From assembly GCA_910577195.1 (NCBI GenBank), contig CAJTLP010000004.1:124001-188000 (forward strand): 64,000 bases of DNA, in the 5' to 3' direction. How positions within the stretch are numbered: the stretch's first letter is position 1; each line of letters begins with the position of its first letter. Origin of the DNA: an uncultured Eubacterium sp. (GTDB lineage: Bacteria; Bacillota; Clostridia; Oscillospirales; Acutalibacteraceae). The notes under the pieces were generated by a model. The model was not told the DNA's origin. It searched no databases and worked only from the letters and a program-made list of their open reading frames with translations. A program made the position numbers and the translations under genes. Below, one piece after another: positions 25,171 to 34,732 of the stretch.

Positions 25171-25845
25171 ATGGCACACATTGATTTTGAATCTACTTAT
25201 AGTGATGTATTTCCGTTTTGGAATGAAATATCCGAAAGGGAAAAAGATTTTATCTGCAATCATTCAACAGATATTGTTTATAAAAAAGGTACAACCATTC
25301 ATGACAGCACCGAATGCTCAGGTGTCATTTTTGTTCAAAGCGGTTGCCTTAGGGTATATATGATGTCTGATGAGGGTAAGGATATTACGCTTTACCGTTT
25401 ATACAAGGGGGATATGTGTATGCTGTCCGCCTCCTGTGTTTTAAGCTCAATAACCTTTGATGTTCTTATTGATGCGGAAGAGGACAGCGAATGTTATGTG
25501 ATTAACGGACCTGCTTTTATGAAAATCAGCAACGATAATCCCAAAGTTAAAATTTTCTCACTTGAAACAGCCGTAAGCCGCTTTTCAGATGTTATGTGGG
25601 TTATGCAGCAAATACTGTTTATGAGCATGGACAAAAGGCTCGCAATATTTCTCCTTGATGAATCATCAAGAATAGGAAGTGATTTTATTGCACTTACACA
25701 TGAACAGATTGCAAAATATATCGGTTCGGCACGTGAGGTAGTTTCAAGAATGCTGAAATATTTTGTAAACGAGGGTATTGTTAAATCTTCACGCAAGGGT
25801 ATTACAATAATAGATAAGCAGCGGCTTCGTGCTTTAACCCTTTAA
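25171..25845 (+). CDS. Crp/Fnr-family transcriptional regulator
   Basis: 224 residues: N-terminal cyclic-nucleotide-binding-like jelly roll (YKKGTTIHDSTECSGVIFVQ, SGCLRVYMMSDEGKDITLYR), a dimerisation helix and a C-terminal HTH (ALTHEQIAKYIGSAREVVSR). No four-Cys FNR cluster is present, but Cys residues occur (MCMLSASC), so thiol sensing is possible. It lies between the CoA-disulfide reductase and thioredoxin genes, and a matching palindrome sits at an activating position before the thioredoxin gene. It probably controls this redox locus. Confidence 0.9.
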   Translation: MAHIDFESTYSDVFPFWNEISEREKDFICNHSTDIVYKKGTTIHDSTECSGVIFVQSGCLRVYMMSDEGKDITLYRLYKGDMCMLSASCVLSSITFDVLIDAEEDSECYVINGPAFMKISNDNPKVKIFSLETAVSRFSDVMWVMQQILFMSMDKRLAIFLLDESSRIGSDFIALTHEQIAKYIGSAREVVSRMLKYFVNEGIVKSSRKGITIIDKQRLRALTL

Positions 25846-26142
25846 CATCGCAAGAATATCCGCCTTAGGTCTTGCTCCTACTGCCTGATTGACTACTTTT
25901 CCGTCCTTCATTACTGCAAGCATAGGAATACTCATAACTCCGAATGCCTGAGCCAATTCAGGCTCAGAGTCAACATTGATTTTGCCTACAACATACTGTG
26001 GATTTTCTTCTGCGATTTCATCCACAAGCGGTGAAACCATACGGCAGGGTCCGCACCAATCTGCATAAAAGTCCAAAAGAACAGTCTTGTTACTGTTTTT
26101 GATTTCGTTAAAATTGTTTTTGTTTACACTGAGTACTGACAT
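25834..26142 (-). CDS. trxA: Thioredoxin
   Basis: 102 residues with the classical active site DFYADWCGPCRMVSPLV and the cis-Pro segment VMSIPMLAVMKDG. It is a cytoplasmic disulfide reductant and likely electron donor to the CcdA-TlpA pair. Start 26142 follows AAAGGA; longer in-frame starts would include the promoter. The 3' end overlaps the convergent Crp/Fnr gene by 12 bases. Confidence 0.95.
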   Translation of the reverse strand: MSVLSVNKNNFNEIKNSNKTVLLDFYADWCGPCRMVSPLVDEIAEENPQYVVGKINVDSEPELAQAFGVMSIPMLAVMKDGKVVNQAVGARPKADILAMLKG

Positions 26143-26172
26143 ATTTTTTCGTCCTTTCTTTGTTGTGCCTTT

Positions 26173-26214
26173 ATTATATCCGATATTATCGTTAACTTCT
26201 GTGACAAAGTCACA
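26173..26214 (-). promoter_or_regulatory. Thioredoxin promoter with Crp/Fnr-type palindrome at about -41
   Basis: On the - strand, TATAAT (26178-26173) has no good -35 box. A perfect palindrome TGTGACTTTGTCACA (26214-26200) is centred at 26207, about 41 bp from the expected start near 26166. That is the classical class II activator position for Crp/Fnr proteins. The adjacent Crp/Fnr gene is the obvious candidate. Confidence 0.65.
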
Positions 26215-26250
26215 ATACATTTAAAAAATGCATTTTTCTAATGAGTGAAA

Positions 26251-26290
26251 TAAGGTATGCTGTAAAACTTACAGCATACCTTATTTGTTT
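26251..26290. terminator. Terminator hairpin after the GH2 gene
   Basis: A perfect 15-bp stem (TAAGGTATGCTGTAA, 3-base loop, complement) lies just beyond the 3' end of the GH2 gene and upstream of the thioredoxin promoter. It is T-rich on both sides. Confidence 0.7.
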
Positions 26291-26292
26291 CT

Positions 26293-28527
26293 TTATTTCT
26301 TTTTAATTTTGTTCAGTTTTTTATTTAAGCCGAGTATCTGCTCTTTTGTAAATTTTCCGCCGAGCATGGAGAATGCACGTTTAAGTGCAAAACCCTTTGC
26401 GATATCAAGCATCGTTTTATTGATTTTAAAGCCTGCGACAGAGAATCCTGTGCCGGATTTTTTGCTCTTTTCCTCCTTTGATTTGTCATCAGTTGAGGAA
26501 AGAGCTTTTTTCAGCATAGGAATCATACTGAGCAGAACAAGCTTTCCTCTGAAAGTTGCCATAATATCGCCAAGTGTGTCATTGATTGAAAGATATCCTG
26601 CAGGAGTATCAATCTCAAACCAGTTGATAACGGCACCTTCCTCTGCCATTCTGTATTCTTCATTGAAGGTTTCAACCTTTCTGATGATTGCGGTATCCTC
26701 GCATTCACCTGCTTTTGCAGTCAGCTTTGTTTCACCTTCATTTTTAACCTCAAAATAGAAGAAAGGGTATTTGTCTTTCTTCTGCTTTCCGGCACTTACT
26801 CCGTTTGCAAATAATTCAACCTCATTCTGATTTGTGTAAACAGTAATTTTTGTTACAGGCTCAACTCTGTCAACATATCTTTTTGAGCAGATATGAACGA
26901 ATGGCTCATCTGACAGCCAAGCCTTGTAGGCATAAAAGCTGTCTTTTTTGTATTTTCTGTCAAAGGTAACAAGGCCCTTATGATTCATACCGTTTTCGCC
27001 GCCCTCAGAGCGTGCATCAGCAGCGAAATCAAACATATTCCAGACATGAGTTGCCCAGAGATATGGTCTGTCAATAATCTGCTTTATAACCTCTTCGTGA
27101 TAATATGCCTGATATTCTTCGGTATAGTCGCCCTGTTCGGGTGCTGAGGTATGCCAGTTCAGAGCCTCACAGCCGTATTCACTGATGCCGATTGCTTTGT
27201 CAGGATATTTCTTATGGAATGCGTCAAACCAGGGACCATACATTGAAACGTTACCGCCGTACCAGCCGAAATAATGATTATAAGAGAGTATATCGGAAAT
27301 ATGGACATATTCCTCATCAATGCCGCACATTGTGAGAGCCGCCAGTGTTGTGGGTCTTGTTTTGTCAAGGGAATGTGCAAGGTCATTCAGCATTTTATGA
27401 TTGCTTATAAGACTTTTATCTCCGGCGCCCCCCATCGTGATTTCATTTGAGAGACCCCAAGTAACGATACAAGGGTGATTATAATTCTGACATATCAGCT
27501 CAGTCATTTGTGTTTTTGTGTTTTCCACACCATTTGGCATATGCCTTGAAATGTAAGGAATTTCAGCCCATACAACCAAACCTTTTTCATCACACAAATC
27601 ATAAAATGTCTGTGAATGCTGATAATGTGCAAGACGGATTGTATTTGCACCCATTTCACAAATTAAGTCAATATCTTCTTTATGATGCTCAGGCAAAAGG
27701 GCATTGCCGATATCAGGTCTGTCCTGATGACGTGATACGCCTCTGAGCGGATATTCTTTTCCGTTAAGGATAAAACCTTTTTGCGCATTGACCTCAAAGG
27801 AGCGAATACCAAAGCGTGTTGATACCTCATCAACTGCTTTACTGTCTATTATCAGACATGCTTTCAGTGTATACAGATAAGGATCAATTGTTCCGTTCCA
27901 GAGATGGGCATTTTCAATTTTTACAGAAGCTTTTGGATTTTTACCGCTTGCCGATACAGTTTTGATGATTTCACCGTCTGCAATGATTTCAAACTTGACC
28001 TCTCCGTCTGCAAAGGCCTGCATCTCAATATCAGCATCTTTGCCGTTTACTTTAGGTGTTACCATAATACCGGGTGCACCATTGTAATCCAGGTCGAAAT
28101 GATTTTTCGCCACGCCTATTATTGAAACATCACGGTAAATTCCGCCGTAAAAAGTAAAATCAGCCTGCTGCGGATAAACAAAATCATTTGGAGAATTGTC
28201 AACCTCAATTTTTATTTCATTTTCATCTGAAATGTCTTCAAGGCAGGTTCTGAAGGTTGAATATCCGCCATGATGAACAATGATTTCTTTATTATTAAAA
28301 AACACTTTTGAACTGGAGTTTACACCGTCAAGCTGAATATAAAATTTCTCACCTTCGGGAAGCTCTGCTTTCGATATGCTTTTTTTATAAATGCAGGTTC
28401 CTCTGTAATAGTCATTACCGCCATCCTGTCCGTCTTTTCCGTTCCAAGTATGGGGTAAGTCAACAGTGCTGCTTTTTCCTTCTTTTATAAATTCCCAGTT
28501 TTTATTGATATTTATTATATTTCTCAT
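26293..28527 (-). CDS. Family 2 beta-galactosidase-like glycosidase
   Basis: 744 residues without a signal peptide. N-terminal jelly-roll (VDLPHTWNGKDGQDGGNDYY), immunoglobulin-like domain and TIM barrel with acid/base Glu362 (WGLSNEIT) and nucleophile Glu450 (GISEYG). The last ~80 residues are a lysine-rich extension (DKSKEEKSKKSGTGF) without obvious domain, unusual for the family and possibly a surface-association tail. The adjacent GPH porter gene (31-bp gap, same strand) would deliver oligosaccharides. The exact sugar is not readable; beta-galactosidase is the commonest activity of this shape. Confidence 0.9.
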   Translation of the reverse strand: MRNIININKNWEFIKEGKSSTVDLPHTWNGKDGQDGGNDYYRGTCIYKKSISKAELPEGEKFYIQLDGVNSSSKVFFNNKEIIVHHGGYSTFRTCLEDISDENEIKIEVDNSPNDFVYPQQADFTFYGGIYRDVSIIGVAKNHFDLDYNGAPGIMVTPKVNGKDADIEMQAFADGEVKFEIIADGEIIKTVSASGKNPKASVKIENAHLWNGTIDPYLYTLKACLIIDSKAVDEVSTRFGIRSFEVNAQKGFILNGKEYPLRGVSRHQDRPDIGNALLPEHHKEDIDLICEMGANTIRLAHYQHSQTFYDLCDEKGLVVWAEIPYISRHMPNGVENTKTQMTELICQNYNHPCIVTWGLSNEITMGGAGDKSLISNHKMLNDLAHSLDKTRPTTLAALTMCGIDEEYVHISDILSYNHYFGWYGGNVSMYGPWFDAFHKKYPDKAIGISEYGCEALNWHTSAPEQGDYTEEYQAYYHEEVIKQIIDRPYLWATHVWNMFDFAADARSEGGENGMNHKGLVTFDRKYKKDSFYAYKAWLSDEPFVHICSKRYVDRVEPVTKITVYTNQNEVELFANGVSAGKQKKDKYPFFYFEVKNEGETKLTAKAGECEDTAIIRKVETFNEEYRMAEEGAVINWFEIDTPAGYLSINDTLGDIMATFRGKLVLLSMIPMLKKALSSTDDKSKEEKSKKSGTGFSVAGFKINKTMLDIAKGFALKRAFSMLGGKFTKEQILGLNKKLNKIKKK

Positions 28528-28557
28528 ATAGATTCCTTCGTTCTGTATAAATAGTTT

Positions 28558-29937
28558 TTAATTTCCCTGTACATTATCATCACTGTTGTGATTGTTGAAT
28601 TCCTGTTCCTCTTTAAAACCGATATTATAAACAAATTTCATTGCAAGTGTCATAATCAGTAAGCCTATAATTAAAAAGATTATATATAGATTTTTGATAT
28701 TCTTTGAAGCCTCAGCGGTCTGAACTGCTGAACTTTCAATATAGCCTACAGAGCTGAGGGCGAGTGCCACAAGAGCAGAACCGATTCCCTGCGACAGCTT
28801 TCTGAAAAAAGAATATATTGCGTAAAGAGAGCCTTCCTCACGGATACCCTTTCTTCTGTAGCTGTCCTCAATGCAATCGGCAACCATAGCCCATACAATA
28901 ATCTGAAATACACAGCAGCCGGTATTTACAAACATAAGACCGATTACATAAATGATGATACCCTTCATATCAGGCGTAATAGGCAGAAACAGCATTATGA
29001 TACCTGATATAACGCTTACAAGACCTGATATGGTGAGGAGCTTTTTCTTTCCTATCTTTGCAGCAATATTTGAAGCAAACGGCATAAAGGCAACAAGCGG
29101 TATATAAGAAGCAATCATTGCAAGAGTTGATTTTTCTGCATCGTTAAAATAAAACTGGAACACCAGATTATTAACAGACATAGTAGAATTGTAGAATATA
29201 ACAACAGCTACGGTGGCAATTGTTATTCCGACAATCGCACGGTTTGAAAAATAAGATTTAACAGTTGAAATATAACTGACCTTTTCTACTTTATCTTCTC
29301 TTACAACTCTTTCCGTTACCATTTTCTGTAAAGCAAAAAAGGTGAAAAATGCAGCGATTGAAAATACAACTGAAACGATAAACAGTCTGTTTGATGATAA
29401 GACATTATCCTCATACACAATCTTAGGCAGAATCATAACCAGAACAGCAGGAAGTGCCGCACCGATGCTTCTGAATGTGGACAGTGTTGTACGCTGCTTG
29501 GGGTCATCAGTGATGACGGAATGCAATGAACCGTAAGGCACATTAATCATTGTATACGCAACGGACCATAAGCAGTATGACAGCAGACACCATAAAATTT
29601 TTCCTGCGTCTGAGAAATTGCTTACAGGGGTAAATATCATGATTGAAAAAAATACAAGTCCGACTGAGCCTATAGAAATCCAAGGCATAAATTTGCTTTT
29701 TTTGCTGATATGTGTTCTGTCGACCATAGATCCTATAATCACATCGTTTACAGCATCCCATATTTTTGAAACAACAATAATCCACGCCCAGTGCGTTGCA
29801 CTCAAACCGATGCACTGCGTATAAAACAGATACATATACGACGATACAAGCTGAAATGAAAAATTGCATCCCATATCACCAAATGCATAGCCTATTTTAT
29901 CACGTATGCCAAAAGGTCTCAATTGTTTATTTTCCAT
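28558..29937 (-). CDS. GPH-family sugar porter
   Basis: About 459 residues with twelve membrane helices in the glycoside-pentoside-hexuronide:cation symporter family: RDKIGYAFGDMGCNFSFQL at the N-terminus and VNVPYGSLHSVITDDPKQRT, the loop 4-5 signature. Start 29937 follows AGGAGG; the frame runs 13 codons further with no ribosome site. It is upstream of and co-directional with the GH2 gene, so it most likely imports its substrate with a cation. The divergent AraC gene would regulate both. Confidence 0.92.
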   Translation of the reverse strand: MENKQLRPFGIRDKIGYAFGDMGCNFSFQLVSSYMYLFYTQCIGLSATHWAWIIVVSKIWDAVNDVIIGSMVDRTHISKKSKFMPWISIGSVGLVFFSIMIFTPVSNFSDAGKILWCLLSYCLWSVAYTMINVPYGSLHSVITDDPKQRTTLSTFRSIGAALPAVLVMILPKIVYEDNVLSSNRLFIVSVVFSIAAFFTFFALQKMVTERVVREDKVEKVSYISTVKSYFSNRAIVGITIATVAVVIFYNSTMSVNNLVFQFYFNDAEKSTLAMIASYIPLVAFMPFASNIAAKIGKKKLLTISGLVSVISGIIMLFLPITPDMKGIIIYVIGLMFVNTGCCVFQIIVWAMVADCIEDSYRRKGIREEGSLYAIYSFFRKLSQGIGSALVALALSSVGYIESSAVQTAEASKNIKNLYIIFLIIGLLIMTLAMKFVYNIGFKEEQEFNNHNSDDNVQGN

Positions 29938-30113
29938 AAAATCCTCCTGATAAAGTATTAAAAAAATATGAATCATTAATAATTTTCGGCAATTTCATTT
30001 TACTATATACAAAATTTATACGTGAGTATTATTTTTGCATATATTAGTAATATTTTTATTATTTATTGATTTTTGACAAATATTATACGATAATATAAAA
30101 AAGGGGTGGGTTT

Positions 30114-30839
30114 ATGACTGCACAGAACTTGACGAATCATTACAGCGAATATGCAACTGAAGAGTCTCTTAAAAATCTCGAACTGAGATATGAAAAAGAA
30201 AATATATTTATCCATGCAGTATCACAGGGCAACAGGAAAAAATGCAGGGAGATGCTGTCAGCGTCCAATTTTAGTTTCTTAAGCGAAAAGCGTGTTGATG
30301 ATCCCGTACGAAATCTTAAAAATTATTCGATCATTTTTAATACGCTTCTGCGCAAGGCAGCAGAGCATGGAAAAGTTCATCCATTCTATATTGATAAAAT
30401 ATCTTCGGATTTTGCCGTGAAAATTGAAAAACTTTCTTCTATAGAAGAAGGGAAACAGCTTCATCACGATATGATTGACACGTACTGCAGATTGGTTCAG
30501 ATGCATTCCGCAAAGGATCATTCACCTATTATTCAAAAACTTACAACAAGAATTGATGCGGATCTGACCGCTGATTTAAGCCTGCAGACACAGGCTGATG
30601 AATTGGGTGTAAATGCCAGTTATCTTTCTGCTCTCTTTAAAAAAGAGGTCAAAACAACTTATACTGATTATGTGAATAAAAAACGTGTTGAATATGCAAA
30701 GCAGTTATTGACCTCAACCAATGATCAGATTCAGAATATCGCTCAGCAATGCGGCATACTTGATTTGAATTATTTTTCAAAAGTGTTTAAAAAGTATTCA
30801 GGTGTAACACCTATGAAGTACAGAGAAAACAACAGATAA
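30114..30839 (+). CDS. AraC-family regulator with short N-terminal sensor
   Basis: 241 residues. The C-terminal HTH pair (LQTQADELGVNASYLSALFK and IQNIAQQCGILDLNYFSKVF) is complete; the N-terminal ~140 residues are helical (YSIIFNTLLRKAAEHGKVHP) and contain no cupin. GGGGTGGG precedes ATG 30114. It diverges from the GPH-GH2 pair and is the likely activator of it. Confidence 0.9.
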   Translation: MTAQNLTNHYSEYATEESLKNLELRYEKENIFIHAVSQGNRKKCREMLSASNFSFLSEKRVDDPVRNLKNYSIIFNTLLRKAAEHGKVHPFYIDKISSDFAVKIEKLSSIEEGKQLHHDMIDTYCRLVQMHSAKDHSPIIQKLTTRIDADLTADLSLQTQADELGVNASYLSALFKKEVKTTYTDYVNKKRVEYAKQLLTSTNDQIQNIAQQCGILDLNYFSKVFKKYSGVTPMKYRENNR

Positions 30840-30942
30840 ATTACTGCTAAAATAAATATCTGCTTTTTCTTATGATTTTAAAACAGATTGCTGATATCAT
30901 TTTAAATCAAAGCATATTACTCCTATTGCCTAATGATATTAC

Positions 30943-30971
30943 TTGACGGAAATCAGAAAAAAATGTATAGT
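30943..30971 (+). promoter_or_regulatory. Promoter of the ECF transporter operon
   Basis: TTGACG (30943-30948), a 17-bp spacer and TATAGT (30966-30971). The ~65-base leader to the start at 31049 is AT-rich and shows no recognisable riboswitch fold. Confidence 0.65.
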
Positions 30972-31048
30972 AACTGTTATATATTATTTTATATTAGTAT
31001 ATAAAAATACTTTTGCGGTAAAAAGAAAACATTAAGGTGGTGAAGGCA

Positions 31049-31945
31049 GTGCAGAATAAAGATACTTTTTCAGGTTATCATCCGTTGGTGAATTTCCTTT
31101 ATTTCGGACTGGTAATCGGTTTTTCCATGTTTTTTATGCATCCTGTCTGCCTTGCTGTGTCACTGCTTTGTTCAATTGGTTATTATGTTCAGCTTAATGG
31201 TAAAACATCAATCTTTTTTTTGATTCGATATGCTTTACCTATGCTTCTTTTAACTGCGGTTATCAATCCTGCCTTTAATCATCAGGGAACGATTATTCTC
31301 TGCTTTCTTCCGTCAGGTAATCCGCTGACACTTGAAAGTATTTTATACGGCATTGCCGCAGGGGTTATGCTGGTATCGGTTCTGATATGGTTTGGATGTT
31401 ATACATCCGTGATAACCTCCGATAAATTTTGTTATCTGTTCGGTAAGCTGATTCCGTCCCTCTCCTTAGTAATCAGTATGATACTCAGATTTGTGCCGAA
31501 GTTTAAAACGCAGTTTGAATATGTTAAGGAAGCTCAGGCAGGAATCGGAAATGATATATCAGACGGCAGTATATTTAAACGATTAAGGAATTCCATAAAC
31601 TGCTTTTCCATTATGGTAACCTGGTCGCTTGAAAATGCAGTCGATACTGCAGACAGTATGAAGAGCAGGGGATATGGTTTAAAAGGCAGAACTGCCTTCC
31701 ACATTTATAGCTTTGCTGATAAAGATAAATATGCACTGATTTGGCTTTGCTTCTGTGGTATTTATCTTATCAGCGGCAGTATTTCCGGTAATTTGCATTG
31801 GTTGTATTTTCCGAGTATTACCGGTGTACTTGCCAAACCGCTGACAATCAGCTTTTTTATAATCTATTTCGCTATGTGTATAACGCCGGTTGTTATAAAC
31901 AGCAGAGAGGAGAGAAAATGGAAATCCTTTCAGTCAAAAATTTAA
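31049..31945 (+). CDS. ecfT: ECF transporter transmembrane coupling protein EcfT
   Basis: About 298 residues with five or six membrane helices. The C-terminal coupling segment MKSRGYGLKGRT carries the Arg-Gly motif through which EcfT contacts the ATPases. GTG 31049 is preferred because AAGGTGG lies at suitable distance; a GTG at 31037 overlaps that site. The next gene starts 28 bases before its stop, so the two are coupled. Together they form a complete ECF vitamin or cofactor importer. Confidence 0.9.
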   Translation: MQNKDTFSGYHPLVNFLYFGLVIGFSMFFMHPVCLAVSLLCSIGYYVQLNGKTSIFFLIRYALPMLLLTAVINPAFNHQGTIILCFLPSGNPLTLESILYGIAAGVMLVSVLIWFGCYTSVITSDKFCYLFGKLIPSLSLVISMILRFVPKFKTQFEYVKEAQAGIGNDISDGSIFKRLRNSINCFSIMVTWSLENAVDTADSMKSRGYGLKGRTAFHIYSFADKDKYALIWLCFCGIYLISGSISGNLHWLYFPSITGVLAKPLTISFFIIYFAMCITPVVINSREERKWKSFQSKI

Positions 31946-34563
31946 CCTTTTTTTATCCTGAATCAGAAATTCCTGCGATAGACCATTTTTCTCTTACTGT
32001 TAACGCAGGCGATTTCTTTGTGTTATTCGGTCATTCAGGCTGCGGTAAATCCACATTGCTCCGTCAGCTGAAACCGCAGCTTACACCGCACGGTATCAGA
32101 GAGGGAGATATCCTTTTTAACGGTAAACCCCTTGCAGATTTAAGTGACCGTGAAAGTGCATCAAAAATAGGCTTTGTACTGCAGTCACCTGATAATCAGA
32201 TTGTCACGGATAAAGTATGGCATGAGCTTGCATTCGGACTTGAAAGTCTTGGATATGATACGCCGACAATCAGACGCAGAGTAGCTGAAATGGCATCGTT
32301 TTTCGGCATTCAGAACTGGTTTTACAAAAATGTTTCGGAACTTTCAGGCGGTCAGAAGCAGCTTCTTAACCTTGCATCCGTTATGGTTATGCAGCCGAGT
32401 GTACTTATATTGGACGAGCCAACAAGTCAGCTTGATCCCATTGCGGCATCAGACTTTTTAGCAACTCTGAAAAAAATAAACAGAGAGCTTGGAACAACAG
32501 TCATAATCACGGAACATCGGCTTGAGGACGTGCTTTCGATAGCGAACCGTGCTGCAGTTATGGAGAACGGAAAGCTTATCTGTTGCGGAAGTGTTACAGA
32601 GGTTGCATCCTATCTTAAAGAAAATCAGCATAATATGTTTCGTGCAATGCCTTCAGCCACACAGATATGGGGTTCGGTGAATTCTGATTTTAAATGTGCG
32701 GTTTCCGTTAATGAGGGACGTGAATTTTTAAAAGGCTATGCAGAGCATAACCGTATTAAAGCTGTTGAAAAAAATAAAAATGATCCTCCGTTTGGTGATG
32801 AAAGGATTTCTCTTTCAGATGTATGGTTCAGATATGAAAAGGAACTGCCTGATGTTCTGAAAGGTATTCATCTGACTGCGTATTCAGGTGAATTATTATG
32901 TGTTCTCGGTGGCAACGGAACAGGCAAGACAACAATGCTTAAGCTGATTTCAGGCTGCTGTAAACCTTATAACGGAGAGGCTAAGACATACGGAAAGGTA
33001 TGTATGCTGCCTCAGAATCCGCAGACGTTGTTTGTTAAAAAAACGGTTGCAGAGGATTTAGCTGATGTTATGAAAAGTCAGAAGATATCCAAAGAACAGC
33101 AGCAGGGGAATATTAAGAATATAGTTAATCTGTGCCGGTTAGGCGGACTTGAAAGCAGGCACCCCTTTGACCTTTCAGGGGGTGAACAGCAGAGAGCAGC
33201 ACTCGCTAAGCTGTTATTGCTTAAGCCTGATATTTTGCTTCTTGACGAGCCTACCAAAGGCTTTGATGCGGAATTTAAAGATGAATTTGCTGTTATTATG
33301 AGAGAGCTGCTTGATAGCGGCATTTGTATTGTTATGGTGAGCCACGATATTGAATTCTGTGCAAAATATGCAGACTGCTGTGCATTATTTTTTGACGGAG
33401 ACATTGTTACAAGTGGTACACCGCAGGCGTTTTTCAGCGGTAATAGTTTTTATACAACCTCTGCCAACAGGATTGCAAGGGATATTATACCTGATGCTGT
33501 TACAACAGAGGATGTGATTGAGGCAATCGGCGGAGAATTGCCAAAGACTTTAACGGTCTCAAAAGCTCACTATGCTGTGAAAGCTGAAAGTGAAAAGATA
33601 ACAGTGGAAAAACCAAACAGGCTTCCGCTATGGAGAAAGATTGGAGCAGGTGTATCTGCCTTACTTTCTCTGTGCGTATACTTATTTGCAGCGAAAAATG
33701 AAAGCCTTAATGAACTGACTGACCTGAACGGAGCAACCGATTCAGGCTTCAAACAGCTCATTATTTACGGCTTGTTTATATTGCTTCTTATATTGACTGC
33801 TGTGTTTATCGGGAGGAGGTCGGCACCCTCTGTTCCTGTTCAGATACCGAAGGAAAAGCGAAAATTATCAAAACGGACAAGTCTGTCAGTTGCTTTAATA
33901 CTGCTTTTAATTCCGCTGACGCTGTTTATCAGTGTAGCTTATATTGATGTTGAGCAGTATTATATAACTGCACTGGCGGTACTGCTTGAGTGTATGGTTC
34001 CGTTTTTTATGGTTTTTGAAGGCAGAAAACCGAAGGCAAGGGAGCTCGTTATTATTGCAGTGCTTTGTGCACTTGGTATTGCAGGCAGAGCCGCATTCTT
34101 TATGCTGCCTCAGTTTAAGCCTGTAATGGCATTAACGATTATAGCCGGTATTGCCTTTGGCGGTGAGACAGGCTTCCTTGTCGGTGCGGTTACAATGCTT
34201 GTCTCAAACATTCTGTTTTCGCAGGGTGCCTGGACACCGTATCAGATGTTTGCTATGGGTATAATCGGCTTTCTTGCAGGTGTTCTTTTTCAGAAGGGCT
34301 GGCTCAGACGCTCAAAAATTTCACTTTGTATATTCGGTGCAGTCTGTGCCATTGTAATCTACGGAGGAATTGTGAATGCCTCAACGGCTCTTTTATGGGG
34401 TGGTGAAGCATTAAACTGGAAAATCATATTCAGCTATTATATAACAGGCTTTCCGATGGATTGTATTCACGCGGCTGCTACAGCAATTTTTCTCTGGTTT
34501 ATTGCCGAGCCTATGCTTGAAAAGCTTGACAGAATTAAAGTAAAATACGGCTTGATAGAATAA
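31918..34563 (+). CDS. Fused ECF importer: two ATPase domains plus S component
   Basis: About 881 residues in one chain. ATPase 1 has GHSGCGKST (38-46), ELSGGQKQLLN and LILDEPTSQLDP. ATPase 2 has GGNGTGKTT, DLSGGEQQRAALAK and LLLDEPTKGFD. From about residue 560 the chain becomes membranous: one or two helices, a basic linker (QIPKEKRKLSKRTS), then a six-helix S component (IIAGIAFGGETGFLVGAVTM, GAWTPYQMFAMGIIGFLAGV). EcfA1, EcfA2 and S are normally separate, so this is a compact all-in-one form that with EcfT needs only two genes. A fixed S component implies a dedicated substrate, probably a vitamin or cofactor. Its identity is not readable. GAGGAG precedes ATG 31918. Confidence 0.88.
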   Translation: MEILSVKNLTFFYPESEIPAIDHFSLTVNAGDFFVLFGHSGCGKSTLLRQLKPQLTPHGIREGDILFNGKPLADLSDRESASKIGFVLQSPDNQIVTDKVWHELAFGLESLGYDTPTIRRRVAEMASFFGIQNWFYKNVSELSGGQKQLLNLASVMVMQPSVLILDEPTSQLDPIAASDFLATLKKINRELGTTVIITEHRLEDVLSIANRAAVMENGKLICCGSVTEVASYLKENQHNMFRAMPSATQIWGSVNSDFKCAVSVNEGREFLKGYAEHNRIKAVEKNKNDPPFGDERISLSDVWFRYEKELPDVLKGIHLTAYSGELLCVLGGNGTGKTTMLKLISGCCKPYNGEAKTYGKVCMLPQNPQTLFVKKTVAEDLADVMKSQKISKEQQQGNIKNIVNLCRLGGLESRHPFDLSGGEQQRAALAKLLLLKPDILLLDEPTKGFDAEFKDEFAVIMRELLDSGICIVMVSHDIEFCAKYADCCALFFDGDIVTSGTPQAFFSGNSFYTTSANRIARDIIPDAVTTEDVIEAIGGELPKTLTVSKAHYAVKAESEKITVEKPNRLPLWRKIGAGVSALLSLCVYLFAAKNESLNELTDLNGATDSGFKQLIIYGLFILLLILTAVFIGRRSAPSVPVQIPKEKRKLSKRTSLSVALILLLIPLTLFISVAYIDVEQYYITALAVLLECMVPFFMVFEGRKPKARELVIIAVLCALGIAGRAAFFMLPQFKPVMALTIIAGIAFGGETGFLVGAVTMLVSNILFSQGAWTPYQMFAMGIIGFLAGVLFQKGWLRRSKISLCIFGAVCAIVIYGGIVNASTALLWGGEALNWKIIFSYYITGFPMDCIHAAATAIFLWFIAEPMLEKLDRIKVKYGLIE

Positions 34564-34602
34564 TTTTGTATTATGGAAATGTTATTATCAAGGAGGTTAG
34601 TT

Positions 34603-34650
34603 GTGAATAAGGGAATAAACGAGTTAATTGTATTCCGATTTGTGTATTGA
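34603..34650 (+). CDS. 15-codon mini-ORF with strong ribosome site
   Basis: AAGGAGG stands six bases before GTG 34603; the frame encodes MNKGINELIVFRFVY and stops at 34650. It lies between the ECF and GH31 genes. It may be the 5' stub of a lost gene or a short leader peptide; nothing in the peptide indicates a function. Confidence 0.3.
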   Translation: MNKGINELIVFRFVY

Positions 34651-34732
34651 ATTTACTGCATTGTGTATTTACTTAAAATCACTTTTTTAATATTATTGAC
34701 ATATATTATGTTAATAAAAAGGGGAGCTTTCT

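Noticed and set aside
30840..31048. Riboswitch before the ECF operon
   Set aside because: The leader after the promoter is only ~65 bases, AT-rich, with no conserved riboswitch core I can see.
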